Shown: positions 18,993 through 28,779, numbered from the stretch's first letter. The stretch: DNA of 34,016 nucleotides from Boseongicola sp. (GCA_013042105.1 JABDQU010000038.1:1-34016); one strand, 5' to 3'. Numbers and translations are program-made. The notes: generated by a model from the letters alone, not told the origin.

Positions 18993-20012
18993 GTGGCCAC
19001 TATGGGGCGTATTCCACGCGACTATCTCATCAATCGACTGGTCACGCTTGTGCTGACCATCTTGATCGCAGCAACAATCATCTGGATAATCCCGCGCCTT
19101 TCGCCGGTTGATCCTGCCGAGATTGCACTTGGACGCATGGCGGCCGGGGCTGGCTCGGTTGCAAACTCCGAGGAAATCCTCGCGCAACTGCGTGCCAACA
19201 TGGGCATCGATCAACCGCTCATCGTCCAATACCTCAAATATATCTCGGGCGCGCTGGTATTTGACTTTGGTCTGTCCACCGCAGCTTTCCCAACCCCTGT
19301 CTCGACCCTGATCATGAATGCCCTGCCATGGACGCTCGGTCTGATGATCCTCTCGCTGATCATCACTTTCGTCATCGGCAACCTGCTGGGTGCTTTGATG
19401 GTCTGGGATCGTTCGCCGAAACTGGTCAAAGTCGCAATTCCCGCGGCAATGGTTTTTACATCGATCCCGCCGATCCTATCGGGTCTATTGCTGATGTGGA
19501 TTTTCGCCGCCAAGCTCCAATGGTTTCCGCTCACAGGGGCCTATAGTATCTTCGTCGAGCCGGGCTGGACCTGGACCTTCGTGCAATCCGTCCTTTACCA
19601 CGGTTTCTTGCCAGCCCTTTCCATCGTTGTCGTGACCTTCGGATTTTGGGCGCTTGGTATGCGGGGTCTAATGATCACCGTGCAAGGTGAGGACTACGTT
19701 AAACTTGCCGAAGCCAAGGGCCTGAAGCCTCGCTACATTCTCTACCGCTACATGATCCGAAACGCGATCCTACCACAGATCACAGCCTTTGCTCTGAAGA
19801 TCGGCCTGCTGATCGCGGGACAAGTCCTTGTCGAAAGGATTTTTGCTTACAACGGGATGGGAAAACTCCTTTACGACGCGATCCTCAATCAGGATTTCCC
19901 CGTCATTCAGGGCGTTTCCTATGTCATCATCCTGATAACGGCTCTGTCGGTCTTCCTCGTCGATCTGCTTTACCCGTTTATCGATCCACGGATCCGGCAC
20001 GAGGCGAATTGA
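18993..20012 (+). CDS. ABC transporter permease (DppB-like), 339 aa
   Basis: Multiple TM segments; permease EAA-type loop (YVKLAEAKGLKPRYILYRYMIRNAILPQITAFAL). Confidence 0.93.
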   Translation: MATMGRIPRDYLINRLVTLVLTILIAATIIWIIPRLSPVDPAEIALGRMAAGAGSVANSEEILAQLRANMGIDQPLIVQYLKYISGALVFDFGLSTAAFPTPVSTLIMNALPWTLGLMILSLIITFVIGNLLGALMVWDRSPKLVKVAIPAAMVFTSIPPILSGLLLMWIFAAKLQWFPLTGAYSIFVEPGWTWTFVQSVLYHGFLPALSIVVVTFGFWALGMRGLMITVQGEDYVKLAEAKGLKPRYILYRYMIRNAILPQITAFALKIGLLIAGQVLVERIFAYNGMGKLLYDAILNQDFPVIQGVSYVIILITALSVFLVDLLYPFIDPRIRHEAN

Positions 20013-20111
20013 TATGATGCAGAGAGATCTTATCAAATCGTGCGCGAAGACACGCTGCGTCGCAATGTGTCAGCGTCACCCATCCGCCAATCAATTTGCG
20101 AGGGCCGCATT

Positions 20112-21044
20112 ATGACCTCTCAAGACAACGTCCCACTCACCCGCGCACAGATCCGGCAAGCCAAACGCATCAAGCGCTTTGACAACCCGTGGATGAACCC
20201 GAAGCTGATCTGGGGGGCTGGCCTTTTGCTTGGGATCATCTTTCTCGGCATCATCGGACGGTTTATCTGGGACCTCGATCTGGTCTTCACTGGCTCCAGC
20301 CCGCTAAAGCTGCCGCCCCTTGGGTTTGAGAACCTGCGCGGTCAATCAGGCGTCATTGATCATCCCATCGGCACCGATGGTGGAGGTCGAGACCTTTTGG
20401 CGTTGATCATCGTAGGTGCGCCAAACACCTTGTTCGTTGGTCTTCTGGCGTCTTTCATCGGGATGTCGATTGGCATTTTCTTGGGCTTCTCGGCAGGTTT
20501 CCTCGGAGGCCGCACAGACGACGTCATCCGCGTCGGCGCCGACGTAATGATCACGATCCCGCCGCTTCTTATCCTCGTTGTCTTTCAATCCGCCTTCGGA
20601 GACGTCACGCTCACAATGATGGCGCTGCTGATCGCGGGCTTCGTCTGGCAGTCGCCGACACGTCTGATCCGTGCGCAAGTGCTGTCGATGAAGCAATCGG
20701 GATACGTCCAGATGGCGCAACTCTCAGGTGCTTCCACTGGACACATCATGTTCCGCGAGATGATGCCGAACCTCGTGCCTTACCTCTTTGGGTCGTTCAT
20801 CGCCTCGGTGACAACGTCCATCGTGACCGCTGTCGGCCTTGAAGTTCTCGGACTTGGACCACAGCGTATCCCGACACTGGGCCGCACAATCTACGAGGCG
20901 ATCAACGCTGGCGCTTTGATCCAGAACCTCTGGTGGTGGTGGGGCATCCCGACGCTGCTGCTTGCGGTTATCTTCATCGGTTTGTTGCTGATCAATCTCG
21001 GCCTTGATGAAGTCTCGAACCCACGCCTGAGGAAGTTGTCATGA
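20112..21044 (+). CDS. ABC transporter permease (DppC-like); ORF extends to GTG 20040 but ATG 20112 preferred
   Basis: TM-rich; GTDGGGRDLLALIIVGAPNTLFVGLLAS and YVQMAQLSGASTGHIMFREMMPNLVPYLF typical of DppC/OppC; overlaps next gene by 4 nt. Confidence 0.92.
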   Translation: MTSQDNVPLTRAQIRQAKRIKRFDNPWMNPKLIWGAGLLLGIIFLGIIGRFIWDLDLVFTGSSPLKLPPLGFENLRGQSGVIDHPIGTDGGGRDLLALIIVGAPNTLFVGLLASFIGMSIGIFLGFSAGFLGGRTDDVIRVGADVMITIPPLLILVVFQSAFGDVTLTMMALLIAGFVWQSPTRLIRAQVLSMKQSGYVQMAQLSGASTGHIMFREMMPNLVPYLFGSFIASVTTSIVTAVGLEVLGLGPQRIPTLGRTIYEAINAGALIQNLWWWWGIPTLLLAVIFIGLLLINLGLDEVSNPRLRKLS

Positions 21045-22783
21045 CCGATAAACCAGTACTCACGCTGCGCGATCTGTCGATCGAGTTCCCAACACCGACA
21101 GGAGTCGTCCAGGCCGTCAAGAACCTTGACCTGACGATCCAGAAGGGCCGCCGTGTCGGCTTTATCGGCGAAAGTGGCTCGGGCAAAACCACGACGGCGC
21201 TTGCCGTAATGCAGATGCTCGCTGAACCCGGCCGCATCGCTGGCGGGACAATCGATCTTGCCGGAATTGATGTTCTGAGCCTGACCGAAGAGGAAATGCG
21301 ACAGACCCGCCTCTCGCGCATCGCCTATATTCCACAGGGCGCGATGAATTCGTTGAACCCGGTGATGCGGATCGAACCGCAGATGTGGGACGGCATCATT
21401 GCCCACGAAGGCAATATGGATCGCGCCGAACTAAAAAGACGTTCTGACGAAGCGTTGATCAGCGTTGGCCTGCCTGTTCACACCGCAGACCTTTACCCGC
21501 ATGAGCTTTCGGGCGGCATGAAACAGCGTGTCTGTATAGCGATGGGGATCATCCTGAACCCTGACCTGATCATCGCTGACGAGCCGACGTCGGCCCTCGA
21601 CGTGGTCACGCAACGGCAAGTCATGCAGACGCTGAAGGACATTCAGAAGAAGATCGGTTCGGGTCTTATCCTGATTGGTCACGACATGGGTTTGATGGCG
21701 CAATCGGTAGATGAATTGGCTGTTCTGAAAGACGGCGAGTTGGTAGAGCATGGCACGGTTCAGCAGATCCTCGAAGCGCCGAAACACCCCTATACCAAAG
21801 ACCTGATCTCGTCAGTGCCGCTGGTTGGCGGTGACAGTTTCCTCAACCCTGACCGTGCGGCAGCCGCGCCTGCGCGCGACAGCAAGGAGCCGCTGTTGCG
21901 CTTTGAGAACGTCCGCAAGAATTATGGGGCCGTGACCGCTCTGCATCCGATGTCATTCACGCTGCAAGGCGACACGCCTCAGATCATCTCGATCGTGGGC
22001 CAATCCGGTTCTGGAAAGTCGACAATGGGCTCAATCATGCTGGGCTTTAACCCGCCTTCCGAAGGGCGTGTGCTGTTCGAAGGTCAGGACATCCAAGCCA
22101 TGTCACAGGGCCAGTCTCTCGAATTCAGGAAGAACGTGCAGGCGGTCTTTCAAGACCCCTACGCCTGTTTCAATCCGTTCTATCGTGTGAACCACGCCCT
22201 GAAATTCCCGTTCAAGAAATTCGGACTGGCCGAAAGCGAAGCCCACACCCAGCGCGCGATGGAAGACGCCTGCGCTGCTGTAGGTCTGGATCCTGATCTG
22301 GTCTTGCAGCGCTATCCGCATCAGTTGTCGGGTGGCCAGCGACAGAGGTTGATCGTCGCACGCGCGTTGATGCTATCGCCGAAATTGCTGATCGCCGACG
22401 AACCCGTGAGCATGGTCGACGCTTCCCTGCGCGCGTCGATCCTTGCCAATATTTACGACCTGAAAGATAAATACGGTATCTCGATCCTTTACATAACCCA
22501 CGACCTTGCCACGGCGTATCACGTCAGCGACTACGTCATGGTTCTGTTCAAGGGTCATGTCGTCGAAGCCGGTCCGCCGAAAGAAGTGATCGGCGCGCCG
22601 CAACACCCTTATACACAACTGCTGATCGACTCGATTCCATGGCCCGACCTTCACCGCTCGTGGGGGGACGGTCGTCAGGACTGGGACCCGGCGAAAAAGG
22701 AAGCGGAAGCGGCAAAAGCGGGCGCTGTTTATCGCGGCGATGTGCAGGGGTTTGATCTGGCAAAGGCGGCCACTCTGGGATGA
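21041..22783 (+). CDS. ABC transporter ATP-binding protein, fused double NBD (DppD-DppF like), 580 aa
   Basis: Two Walker A (GESGSGKTT, GQSGSGKST), two signatures (LSGGMKQR, LSGGQRQR) and two Walker B (LIIADEPTSALD, LLIADEPVSMVD) motifs. Confidence 0.97.
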   Translation: MTDKPVLTLRDLSIEFPTPTGVVQAVKNLDLTIQKGRRVGFIGESGSGKTTTALAVMQMLAEPGRIAGGTIDLAGIDVLSLTEEEMRQTRLSRIAYIPQGAMNSLNPVMRIEPQMWDGIIAHEGNMDRAELKRRSDEALISVGLPVHTADLYPHELSGGMKQRVCIAMGIILNPDLIIADEPTSALDVVTQRQVMQTLKDIQKKIGSGLILIGHDMGLMAQSVDELAVLKDGELVEHGTVQQILEAPKHPYTKDLISSVPLVGGDSFLNPDRAAAAPARDSKEPLLRFENVRKNYGAVTALHPMSFTLQGDTPQIISIVGQSGSGKSTMGSIMLGFNPPSEGRVLFEGQDIQAMSQGQSLEFRKNVQAVFQDPYACFNPFYRVNHALKFPFKKFGLAESEAHTQRAMEDACAAVGLDPDLVLQRYPHQLSGGQRQRLIVARALMLSPKLLIADEPVSMVDASLRASILANIYDLKDKYGISILYITHDLATAYHVSDYVMVLFKGHVVEAGPPKEVIGAPQHPYTQLLIDSIPWPDLHRSWGDGRQDWDPAKKEAEAAKAGAVYRGDVQGFDLAKAATLG

Positions 22784-25700
22784 CGGGAACAGGGCCCTTC
22801 ACGGCCGAAAAGATCGCGACGCGACTTGATCTGATTGCGCCGCACATTCATCGACGACGCCAAGCCTTACCGGAGTTCGGGATCATGCCCCTTGCGGGCG
22901 CGATGCTTGACGCGCCGATTTGCGAGGACCCCACCTATTGGGAAAAGATTCCGCACGACAGTTACTGGGGGCATGCGGATCTGAACTTCGTGATGAAATG
23001 CAACTTTACGGTTCCCCACGGCTGGGATGCGAACCATATTGCACTTCATTTTCCGCTCGGCGTGCTGGGCGATATTTTCAACCACCCCGAGGCTCTGGTC
23101 CATGTAGACCGCGTCCCGATTGGGTCGGCTGACAGGTATCATCACACGTTACCTCTTCGCCCGGAAGAAGCGGATGGGCGCGCGCATGTCTTGTCGCTTC
23201 ATGGCTGGACCGGATTGGCGGGCTGGCCACCGGACCCGAAGTGCAAAGCGAAGTTGTTCATGGGAAGTCCCGAGATCATTGAGCGTGACCCTGTATTGCT
23301 TGAGTTTTACCATCTCGCGGAGACCGTGCTGGATACTGTGCGCACGCTTGGAAGTGGAACTGAGTGCGGGGCTGCATTGCTGGAAGCGCTTGATCGCGCG
23401 TTCATCGTGCTGGATACACGCGACCCGATTGGAGACGACCTCTATGAAAGCGCGCCAGACGCGCTTGCGTTGCTTCGCGCGCATGTTGCAAAGGCGGGCG
23501 ACCCTCTCGATGTGACAGTGCATGGCATTGGCCATGCGCATATGGACATCGCCTATCTTTGGCCGGTCTCGCAAATTCGACTGAAGAACGCCCGCACCTT
23601 CAGCAACGTTTTGCGGCTTATGGAGGAAGATCCGGAGTTCACGTTCTCGCATTCTCAACCGCAGCTTTATGCGATGGTGGCCGAGGATTATCCTGCGATT
23701 TTCGAGCAGATCAAAGCCCGTGTGGCGGAGGGACGCTGGGAGGTCATGGGCGGCATGTGGGTCGAGCCCGACCTGAACGTCCCGGGATCCGAAGCGCTGA
23801 TCCGACAAATGACGCTGGGCCGGGGATACTTCAAAGACACCTTTGGCGATGTTGAAACGCCTGTTTTATGGCTGCCTGATACGTTTGGATTCCCAGCACA
23901 AATTCCGCAGTTGATGAAACTGGCTGGCCTGAAATGGTTTGTGACCAACAAGTTGAATTGGAACCAGATCAATCAGGTGCCTTCTTCCACGCACCATTGG
24001 GACGGTCTGGATGGAACCCGCGTTCTGGCGCATGTCCTGACAACGCCGCGGGATGTTCAGTATCTGCCCTTCCCCACCAACTATAAGAGCGATCTAAGCG
24101 CGCCCGAAGTGCTTGGCACTTGGACGCGATCGACCGCACCGGACACGGTTCGGGATTTGCCGATCTGTTACGGCTACGGCGACGGTGGTGGCGGACCGAC
24201 GGAAACACTTCTGGCAAAGGCGCGTCTGTTTCGGGATATGCCCGGAATGCCGCGATTTGACTACAGCACCGTGCGCCAAACCTTTGAACGTCTTGAGGCC
24301 AGCGCGGCGGATTTGCCCGTGTGGTCGGGCGAGCATTACATGGAGGGCCATCGCGGAGTCTATACGTCACAAGGCTGGATCAAACGCGCCAATCGGCAGG
24401 CAGAAGCTGCATTGCACGAGGCCGAGGCGCTGGCCGCGATGGCGGGTCAAACCCCCGATCTTGAGGAGGCCTGGCGGCTGCTTTGCCTGAACCAGTTCCA
24501 CGATATCATCACTGGAACATCGATTACCGAAGTCTTTGAAGATGCCCGAAAGGACTTTGCAGAGATCGCGAAAATAACTGAGGCCGCCGCGCAAGAAGCC
24601 GCTTTGGCTCTTTCGCTGGACACGCCTGCGGTTGCGAATGTCTCGCCCGTATCTGGCGCGCGGATGGCATGTGTTCAGGCCGATACTGAAGTCGAAGGTC
24701 AGGTCACGGATGACGGGAAACTCATCTATTTCAACGACCTGCCAAGTTATAGCATCAGATCTGTTAATACTGCGATCGCCCCTGAGACGCCGGTGAGCTG
24801 CACCAAGGTTGATGATACCGTCGTGCTTGAAAACGCGCACCTCAGGGTTGTTGTGATGAAGGATGGTCGGGTCGCGTCCGCCTACGACAAGGGTGCCGCA
24901 AGGGATATTCTGCGTAAGCATGCCTTCGGAAATCAGTTGATCGCATTTGAAGACCGTCCGATTTGCTGGGACGCATGGGATATCGATGCATCCTACGAAG
25001 ACCGGCCTGAATTGGTGCAAGGTGACGCGAGCCTGCGCATCGTTGAGGACGGACCGCTACGCGCCTCCATCGAGGTTGTCACGCGTTGGAAACGCAGCAC
25101 GATCCGCCAGCGCATTCAGCTTTGCGCGCATTCCACACGGTTGGATTTTGTGACCGATGTCGACTGGCATGAGCAGCACACACTTTTGAAAGCGGCTTTT
25201 CCAACCGGCATTGAAGCCAAAACGGCCGAGTTCGATATCCAATGGGGGCGGGTCGAACGCGCGACGACGCGTGACACTCCATTTGATGCGGCTCGTTTCG
25301 AGGTTCCTGCACAGAAATGGGCGCAGGTGCAGGATGAGAGCCTTGCCGTAGCTCTCTTGAACGACTGCAAATACGGATATGATGTGCTGGGTGGCAGGCT
25401 TCGGATTACTCTCATCAAATCAGCCACTTCCCCTGATCCTGTTGCAGATCAGGGGCAACATCGCTTCACCTATAGTCTGTTTTCCTACACTCCGGATCGC
25501 CCAGAGCTTTTGGATCATGAGGCCTATGACCTGAACGCGCCGTTGCGCATGCTTCGAAGCGTGTCACAGAGCAGTGAGACGAAAGAGCCATTCATAAAAA
25601 GCTGTAATCCGGGAGTGATCCTTGAGACCTTAAAGCCGTCCGTGAACGGCGACGCGGTGGTTGTGCGCGGGTTCGAGTCGACCGGGAAGCCCGGCGCGAC

Positions 25701-25857
25701 GACGCTTATGATGTCTGAGAAAGTGACACGTGCCAGCCTTGTGGATATCTTTGAAAACCCGATCAACGAGATCGCGTTTGACGGGAACACAGTCGACATG
25801 ACGCTTGGGCCATTCGAGATTTTCACTATTCGTCTCGAGCTTGAAGGCCGCGGTTAA
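22780..25857 (+). CDS. Glycoside hydrolase family 38 alpha-mannosidase, 1025 aa, no evident signal peptide
   Basis: GHAHMDIAYLWP metal site, nucleophile region LWLPDTFGFPAQIPQLMKLAGLKWFVTNKLNWN, HWDGLDGTRVLAH, GEHYMEGHRGVYTSQGWIKRANR, LCLNQFHDIITGTSI; MAN2C1-like N-terminal region; ATGA overlap with ATPase gene. Confidence 0.95.
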   Translation: MTGTGPFTAEKIATRLDLIAPHIHRRRQALPEFGIMPLAGAMLDAPICEDPTYWEKIPHDSYWGHADLNFVMKCNFTVPHGWDANHIALHFPLGVLGDIFNHPEALVHVDRVPIGSADRYHHTLPLRPEEADGRAHVLSLHGWTGLAGWPPDPKCKAKLFMGSPEIIERDPVLLEFYHLAETVLDTVRTLGSGTECGAALLEALDRAFIVLDTRDPIGDDLYESAPDALALLRAHVAKAGDPLDVTVHGIGHAHMDIAYLWPVSQIRLKNARTFSNVLRLMEEDPEFTFSHSQPQLYAMVAEDYPAIFEQIKARVAEGRWEVMGGMWVEPDLNVPGSEALIRQMTLGRGYFKDTFGDVETPVLWLPDTFGFPAQIPQLMKLAGLKWFVTNKLNWNQINQVPSSTHHWDGLDGTRVLAHVLTTPRDVQYLPFPTNYKSDLSAPEVLGTWTRSTAPDTVRDLPICYGYGDGGGGPTETLLAKARLFRDMPGMPRFDYSTVRQTFERLEASAADLPVWSGEHYMEGHRGVYTSQGWIKRANRQAEAALHEAEALAAMAGQTPDLEEAWRLLCLNQFHDIITGTSITEVFEDARKDFAEIAKITEAAAQEAALALSLDTPAVANVSPVSGARMACVQADTEVEGQVTDDGKLIYFNDLPSYSIRSVNTAIAPETPVSCTKVDDTVVLENAHLRVVVMKDGRVASAYDKGAARDILRKHAFGNQLIAFEDRPICWDAWDIDASYEDRPELVQGDASLRIVEDGPLRASIEVVTRWKRSTIRQRIQLCAHSTRLDFVTDVDWHEQHTLLKAAFPTGIEAKTAEFDIQWGRVERATTRDTPFDAARFEVPAQKWAQVQDESLAVALLNDCKYGYDVLGGRLRITLIKSATSPDPVADQGQHRFTYSLFSYTPDRPELLDHEAYDLNAPLRMLRSVSQSSETKEPFIKSCNPGVILETLKPSVNGDAVVVRGFESTGKPGATTLMMSEKVTRASLVDIFENPINEIAFDGNTVDMTLGPFEIFTIRLELEGRG

Positions 25858-25878
25858 GCGGCCTTCAAAGTTAACAGA

Positions 25879-28167
25879 TTACCCGCATTTTGAATGACCG
25901 CAGCTTGGGCAGGTCATGCATCCTTCGATCATCTGCATGCCGAACTGGCCGCAACTTGGGCAGGCCGGGCCGCGGGTCTCATTCAGGTTCACAACCTGCG
26001 CGCGCGGGTCTTCCTTCAGGCCCATGCCTTCACCTTCGATGAACCCGATGGACACGAGGTGACGCTCGATGACACTGCCGATGGCGGCAAGGATCGAGGG
26101 CACGTATTTGCCTTGCATCCATGCTCCGCCGCGGGGGTCGAACACGGCCTTGAGTTCCTCGACGACAAATGAGACGTCCCCACCCCGACGGAAGACGGCC
26201 GAAATCATGCGGGTCAGGGCGACGGTCCAGGCGAAGTGCTCCATATTCTTGGAATTTATAAATACTTCAAAGGGTTGGCGGCGTCCGCCATGGATGATGT
26301 CGTTGATTGTGATGTAGATCGCATGTTCACTGTCGGGCCATTTCAGCTTGTAGGTCGAGCCTTCCAGAGCCTGCGGGCGGTCCAGCGGTTCGGCGATATA
26401 GACGACATCGCCGTGCGGCGTTGCAGGGGTGTTGTCGTCCTTTGAAATCACTTCGGGGGCGCTTGGTTTTTCCTCTGAAACGCTCAGGACAGACCCGGTC
26501 ACGGCATTCGGGCGGTAGGTTGTGCAGCCTTTGCAGCCCGTCTCATAGGCCTGCAGATAAACGGTTTTGAAGGCTTCGAAATCGATGTCTTCCGGTACGT
26601 TGATGGTCTTGGAAATCGAACTGTCGATCCATTCCTGCGCCGCTGCCTGCATCTTGACGTGATCGGAGGGCGACAAGGTTTGCGCGTTAACGAAGTAGTC
26701 GGGCAATTCTGCATCCCCGAATTTATCGCGCCACATCTGAACGGCGTAATCGACGACTTCTTCTTCGGTGCGCGAACCGTCTTTTTGCAAGACCTTTCGG
26801 CTGTAGGCGTAGGCAAAAACGGGCTCAATCCCGCTGGAAACGTTGCCAGCATAAAGACTGATCGTGCCGGTTGGGGCGATCGAGGTTAACAAAGCGTTGC
26901 GAATGCCGTGTTCTCGAATTTCTGCGCGAACATCTTCGTCCATCGCCTGCATCGCGCCGCTTGCGAGGAATTTTTCGGCGTCAAAAAGCGGGAAAGCCCC
27001 TTTTTCTTTCGCAAGTTCCACCGACGCCAGATATGCGGCTCGGGCGATCTTTTTGAACCATTGGCCCGTCAGGCGCGCCGCTTCGTCAGAGCCATACCGC
27101 TGGCCCACCATCAAAAGCGCATCGGCGAGGCCCGTCACGCCAAGACCGATGCGGCGTTTGTTCAGAGCCTCCTGTCTTTGCGCCTCAAGCGGGAACCGCG
27201 AGGCATCTACCACGTTGTCCATCATGCGGACGGCGGTCGAAACCAATTCGTCAAGCGCCGTTTCACTAAGATGCGCGTTTTCGCTGAAAGGTTCGTTAAC
27301 GAGCCGCGCGAGGTTAACCGAGCCAAGAAGGCACGCGCCATAGGGCGGCAAAGGTTGCTCGCCACATGGGTTTGTGGCCGAGATTGTCTCACAGTAATTC
27401 AGGTTGTTCATCGCGTTGATGCGGTCGATGAAGATCACGCCGGGTTCGGCGTAATCATATGTCGAGCGCATGATCGTGTTCCACAAATCGCGCGCGTTGA
27501 CGGTTTTGTAAACCGTTCCCTCAAAAGACAATTCCCAGGGGGTATCCGCCTTGACGGCAGCCATGAACGCGTCAGTGACCAGCACCGAGACGTTGAAGTT
27601 GCGCAGGCGGGCGGGGTCGGATTTGGCTGTAATGAAGTCTTCGATATCTGGGTGGTCGCAGCGCATCGTGGCCATCATCGCACCGCGCCGGGATCCGGCG
27701 GACATGATGGTGCGGCACATCGCGTCCCAGACGTCCATAAAGCTTAACGGACCCGAAGCGTCCGCAGCGACGCCTTTGACGTCTGCACCTTTGGGACGAA
27801 TCGTTGAGAAATCGTAGCCGATCCCCCCACCCTGCTGCATCGTGAGCGCCGCCTCTTTCAACATATCAAAGATTCCGCCCATGCTGTCGGGGATCGTTCC
27901 CATGACAAAGCAGTTGAACAAAGTGACCGAGCGCGCGGTTCCAGCGCCGGCGGTGATGCGGCCAGCGGGCAGGTATTTGAAGTCGGAAAGCGCGGAGTAA
28001 AAGACGTTTTCCCAATACTTTGCGTCGCTCTCAACTGAGGCAAGAGATCGCGCGATACGCCGCCATGTATCTTCCACGGACGCGTCAATGGGCGTTCCAT
28101 CCGCCTCTTTAACGCGGTATTTCATATCCCAAATTTGCTCGGCGATTGGGGCTGCGAAGCTGGTCAT
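25879..28167 (-). CDS. nrdJ: Adenosylcobalamin-dependent (class II) ribonucleoside-diphosphate reductase, 762 aa
   Basis: LFNCFVMGTIPDSMGGIFDMLKEAALTMQQGGGIGYDFSTIRP, SATNPCGEQPLPPYGACLLGSVNLARLV, C-terminal CPSCGQFGMQMIEGCMTCPSCGHSKCG. Confidence 0.96.
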   Translation of the reverse strand: MTSFAAPIAEQIWDMKYRVKEADGTPIDASVEDTWRRIARSLASVESDAKYWENVFYSALSDFKYLPAGRITAGAGTARSVTLFNCFVMGTIPDSMGGIFDMLKEAALTMQQGGGIGYDFSTIRPKGADVKGVAADASGPLSFMDVWDAMCRTIMSAGSRRGAMMATMRCDHPDIEDFITAKSDPARLRNFNVSVLVTDAFMAAVKADTPWELSFEGTVYKTVNARDLWNTIMRSTYDYAEPGVIFIDRINAMNNLNYCETISATNPCGEQPLPPYGACLLGSVNLARLVNEPFSENAHLSETALDELVSTAVRMMDNVVDASRFPLEAQRQEALNKRRIGLGVTGLADALLMVGQRYGSDEAARLTGQWFKKIARAAYLASVELAKEKGAFPLFDAEKFLASGAMQAMDEDVRAEIREHGIRNALLTSIAPTGTISLYAGNVSSGIEPVFAYAYSRKVLQKDGSRTEEEVVDYAVQMWRDKFGDAELPDYFVNAQTLSPSDHVKMQAAAQEWIDSSISKTINVPEDIDFEAFKTVYLQAYETGCKGCTTYRPNAVTGSVLSVSEEKPSAPEVISKDDNTPATPHGDVVYIAEPLDRPQALEGSTYKLKWPDSEHAIYITINDIIHGGRRQPFEVFINSKNMEHFAWTVALTRMISAVFRRGGDVSFVVEELKAVFDPRGGAWMQGKYVPSILAAIGSVIERHLVSIGFIEGEGMGLKEDPRAQVVNLNETRGPACPSCGQFGMQMIEGCMTCPSCGHSKCG

Positions 28168-28194
28168 GGCGAATCCTCTGGTGAGAGAGATAAG

Positions 28195-28210
28195 CTACTA
28201 CATGTTGATG
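28195..28210 (-). promoter_or_regulatory. Candidate NrdR box upstream of nrdJ
   Basis: Minus strand CATCAACATGTAGTAG; core CAACATGTAGT resembles the NrdR consensus acaCwAtATaTwgtgt, 28 bp upstream of the start codon. Confidence 0.4.
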
Positions 28211-28258
28211 CTGCGCTTCAATGAGTTAGATTATCATGTGTGATCTGGGGAAGAATCT

Positions 28259-28687
28259 GTGGATAAGTCGCTACATCTTATTAAGCTTTGCGTCGGTGCG
28301 ACGAAGGTTGAGGACTTGCTGGAATGGCAGGCGAGTGCGCGGGCGAAGGGAGCGGACGGATTGCCGCGGCATGTGACGCGGATGTGGCCCAAGCGGGCGG
28401 ATGAGATCTTGGATGGGGGCTCAATTTATTGGGTTTTCAAAGGACTTGTTCTGGCACGTCAGCGGATCGTTCGGTTTGATGAATATGACCGAGGCGATGG
28501 GATAAGACGCTGCGCAATCGTAATGGATCCAATTGTTTACCGGACAGAGACCGTTCCAAAGCGCGCCTTCCAAGGGTGGCGATATCTACCGGAAAACGAT
28601 GCGCCGCGCGATCTTTCCCTGGACCGCGCGAACGAGGATTTACCGCCGAAATTGATGGCTGCTCTGGCCGATATCGGGGTCCGTTAG
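28259..28687 (+). CDS. DUF1489 family protein, 142 aa (GTG start)
   Basis: MDKSLHLIKLCVGATKVEDLLEWQ...RHVTRMWPKRADEIL.GGSIYWVFKGLVLARQRIVRFDE...RAFQGWRYL. Confidence 0.8.
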   Translation: MDKSLHLIKLCVGATKVEDLLEWQASARAKGADGLPRHVTRMWPKRADEILDGGSIYWVFKGLVLARQRIVRFDEYDRGDGIRRCAIVMDPIVYRTETVPKRAFQGWRYLPENDAPRDLSLDRANEDLPPKLMAALADIGVR

Positions 28688-28740
28688 GGCGAATTTGGCG
28701 ACGTCGGTACAACGTCGGTATTACGTCGGTGCGACCGTTC
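28688..28740 (+). repeat. 53-bp intergenic element, copy 2: three 11-bp iterons ACGTCGGTACA ACGTCGGTATT ACGTCGGTGCG
   Basis: GGCGAATTTGGCGACGTCGGTACAACGTCGGTATTACGTCGGTGCGACCGTTC; begins right after the DUF1489 stop codon. Confidence 0.9.
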
Positions 28741-28779
28741 GCAGCGTTAAGAATTCAGCGATTTTCGCGTGGATTTAAG

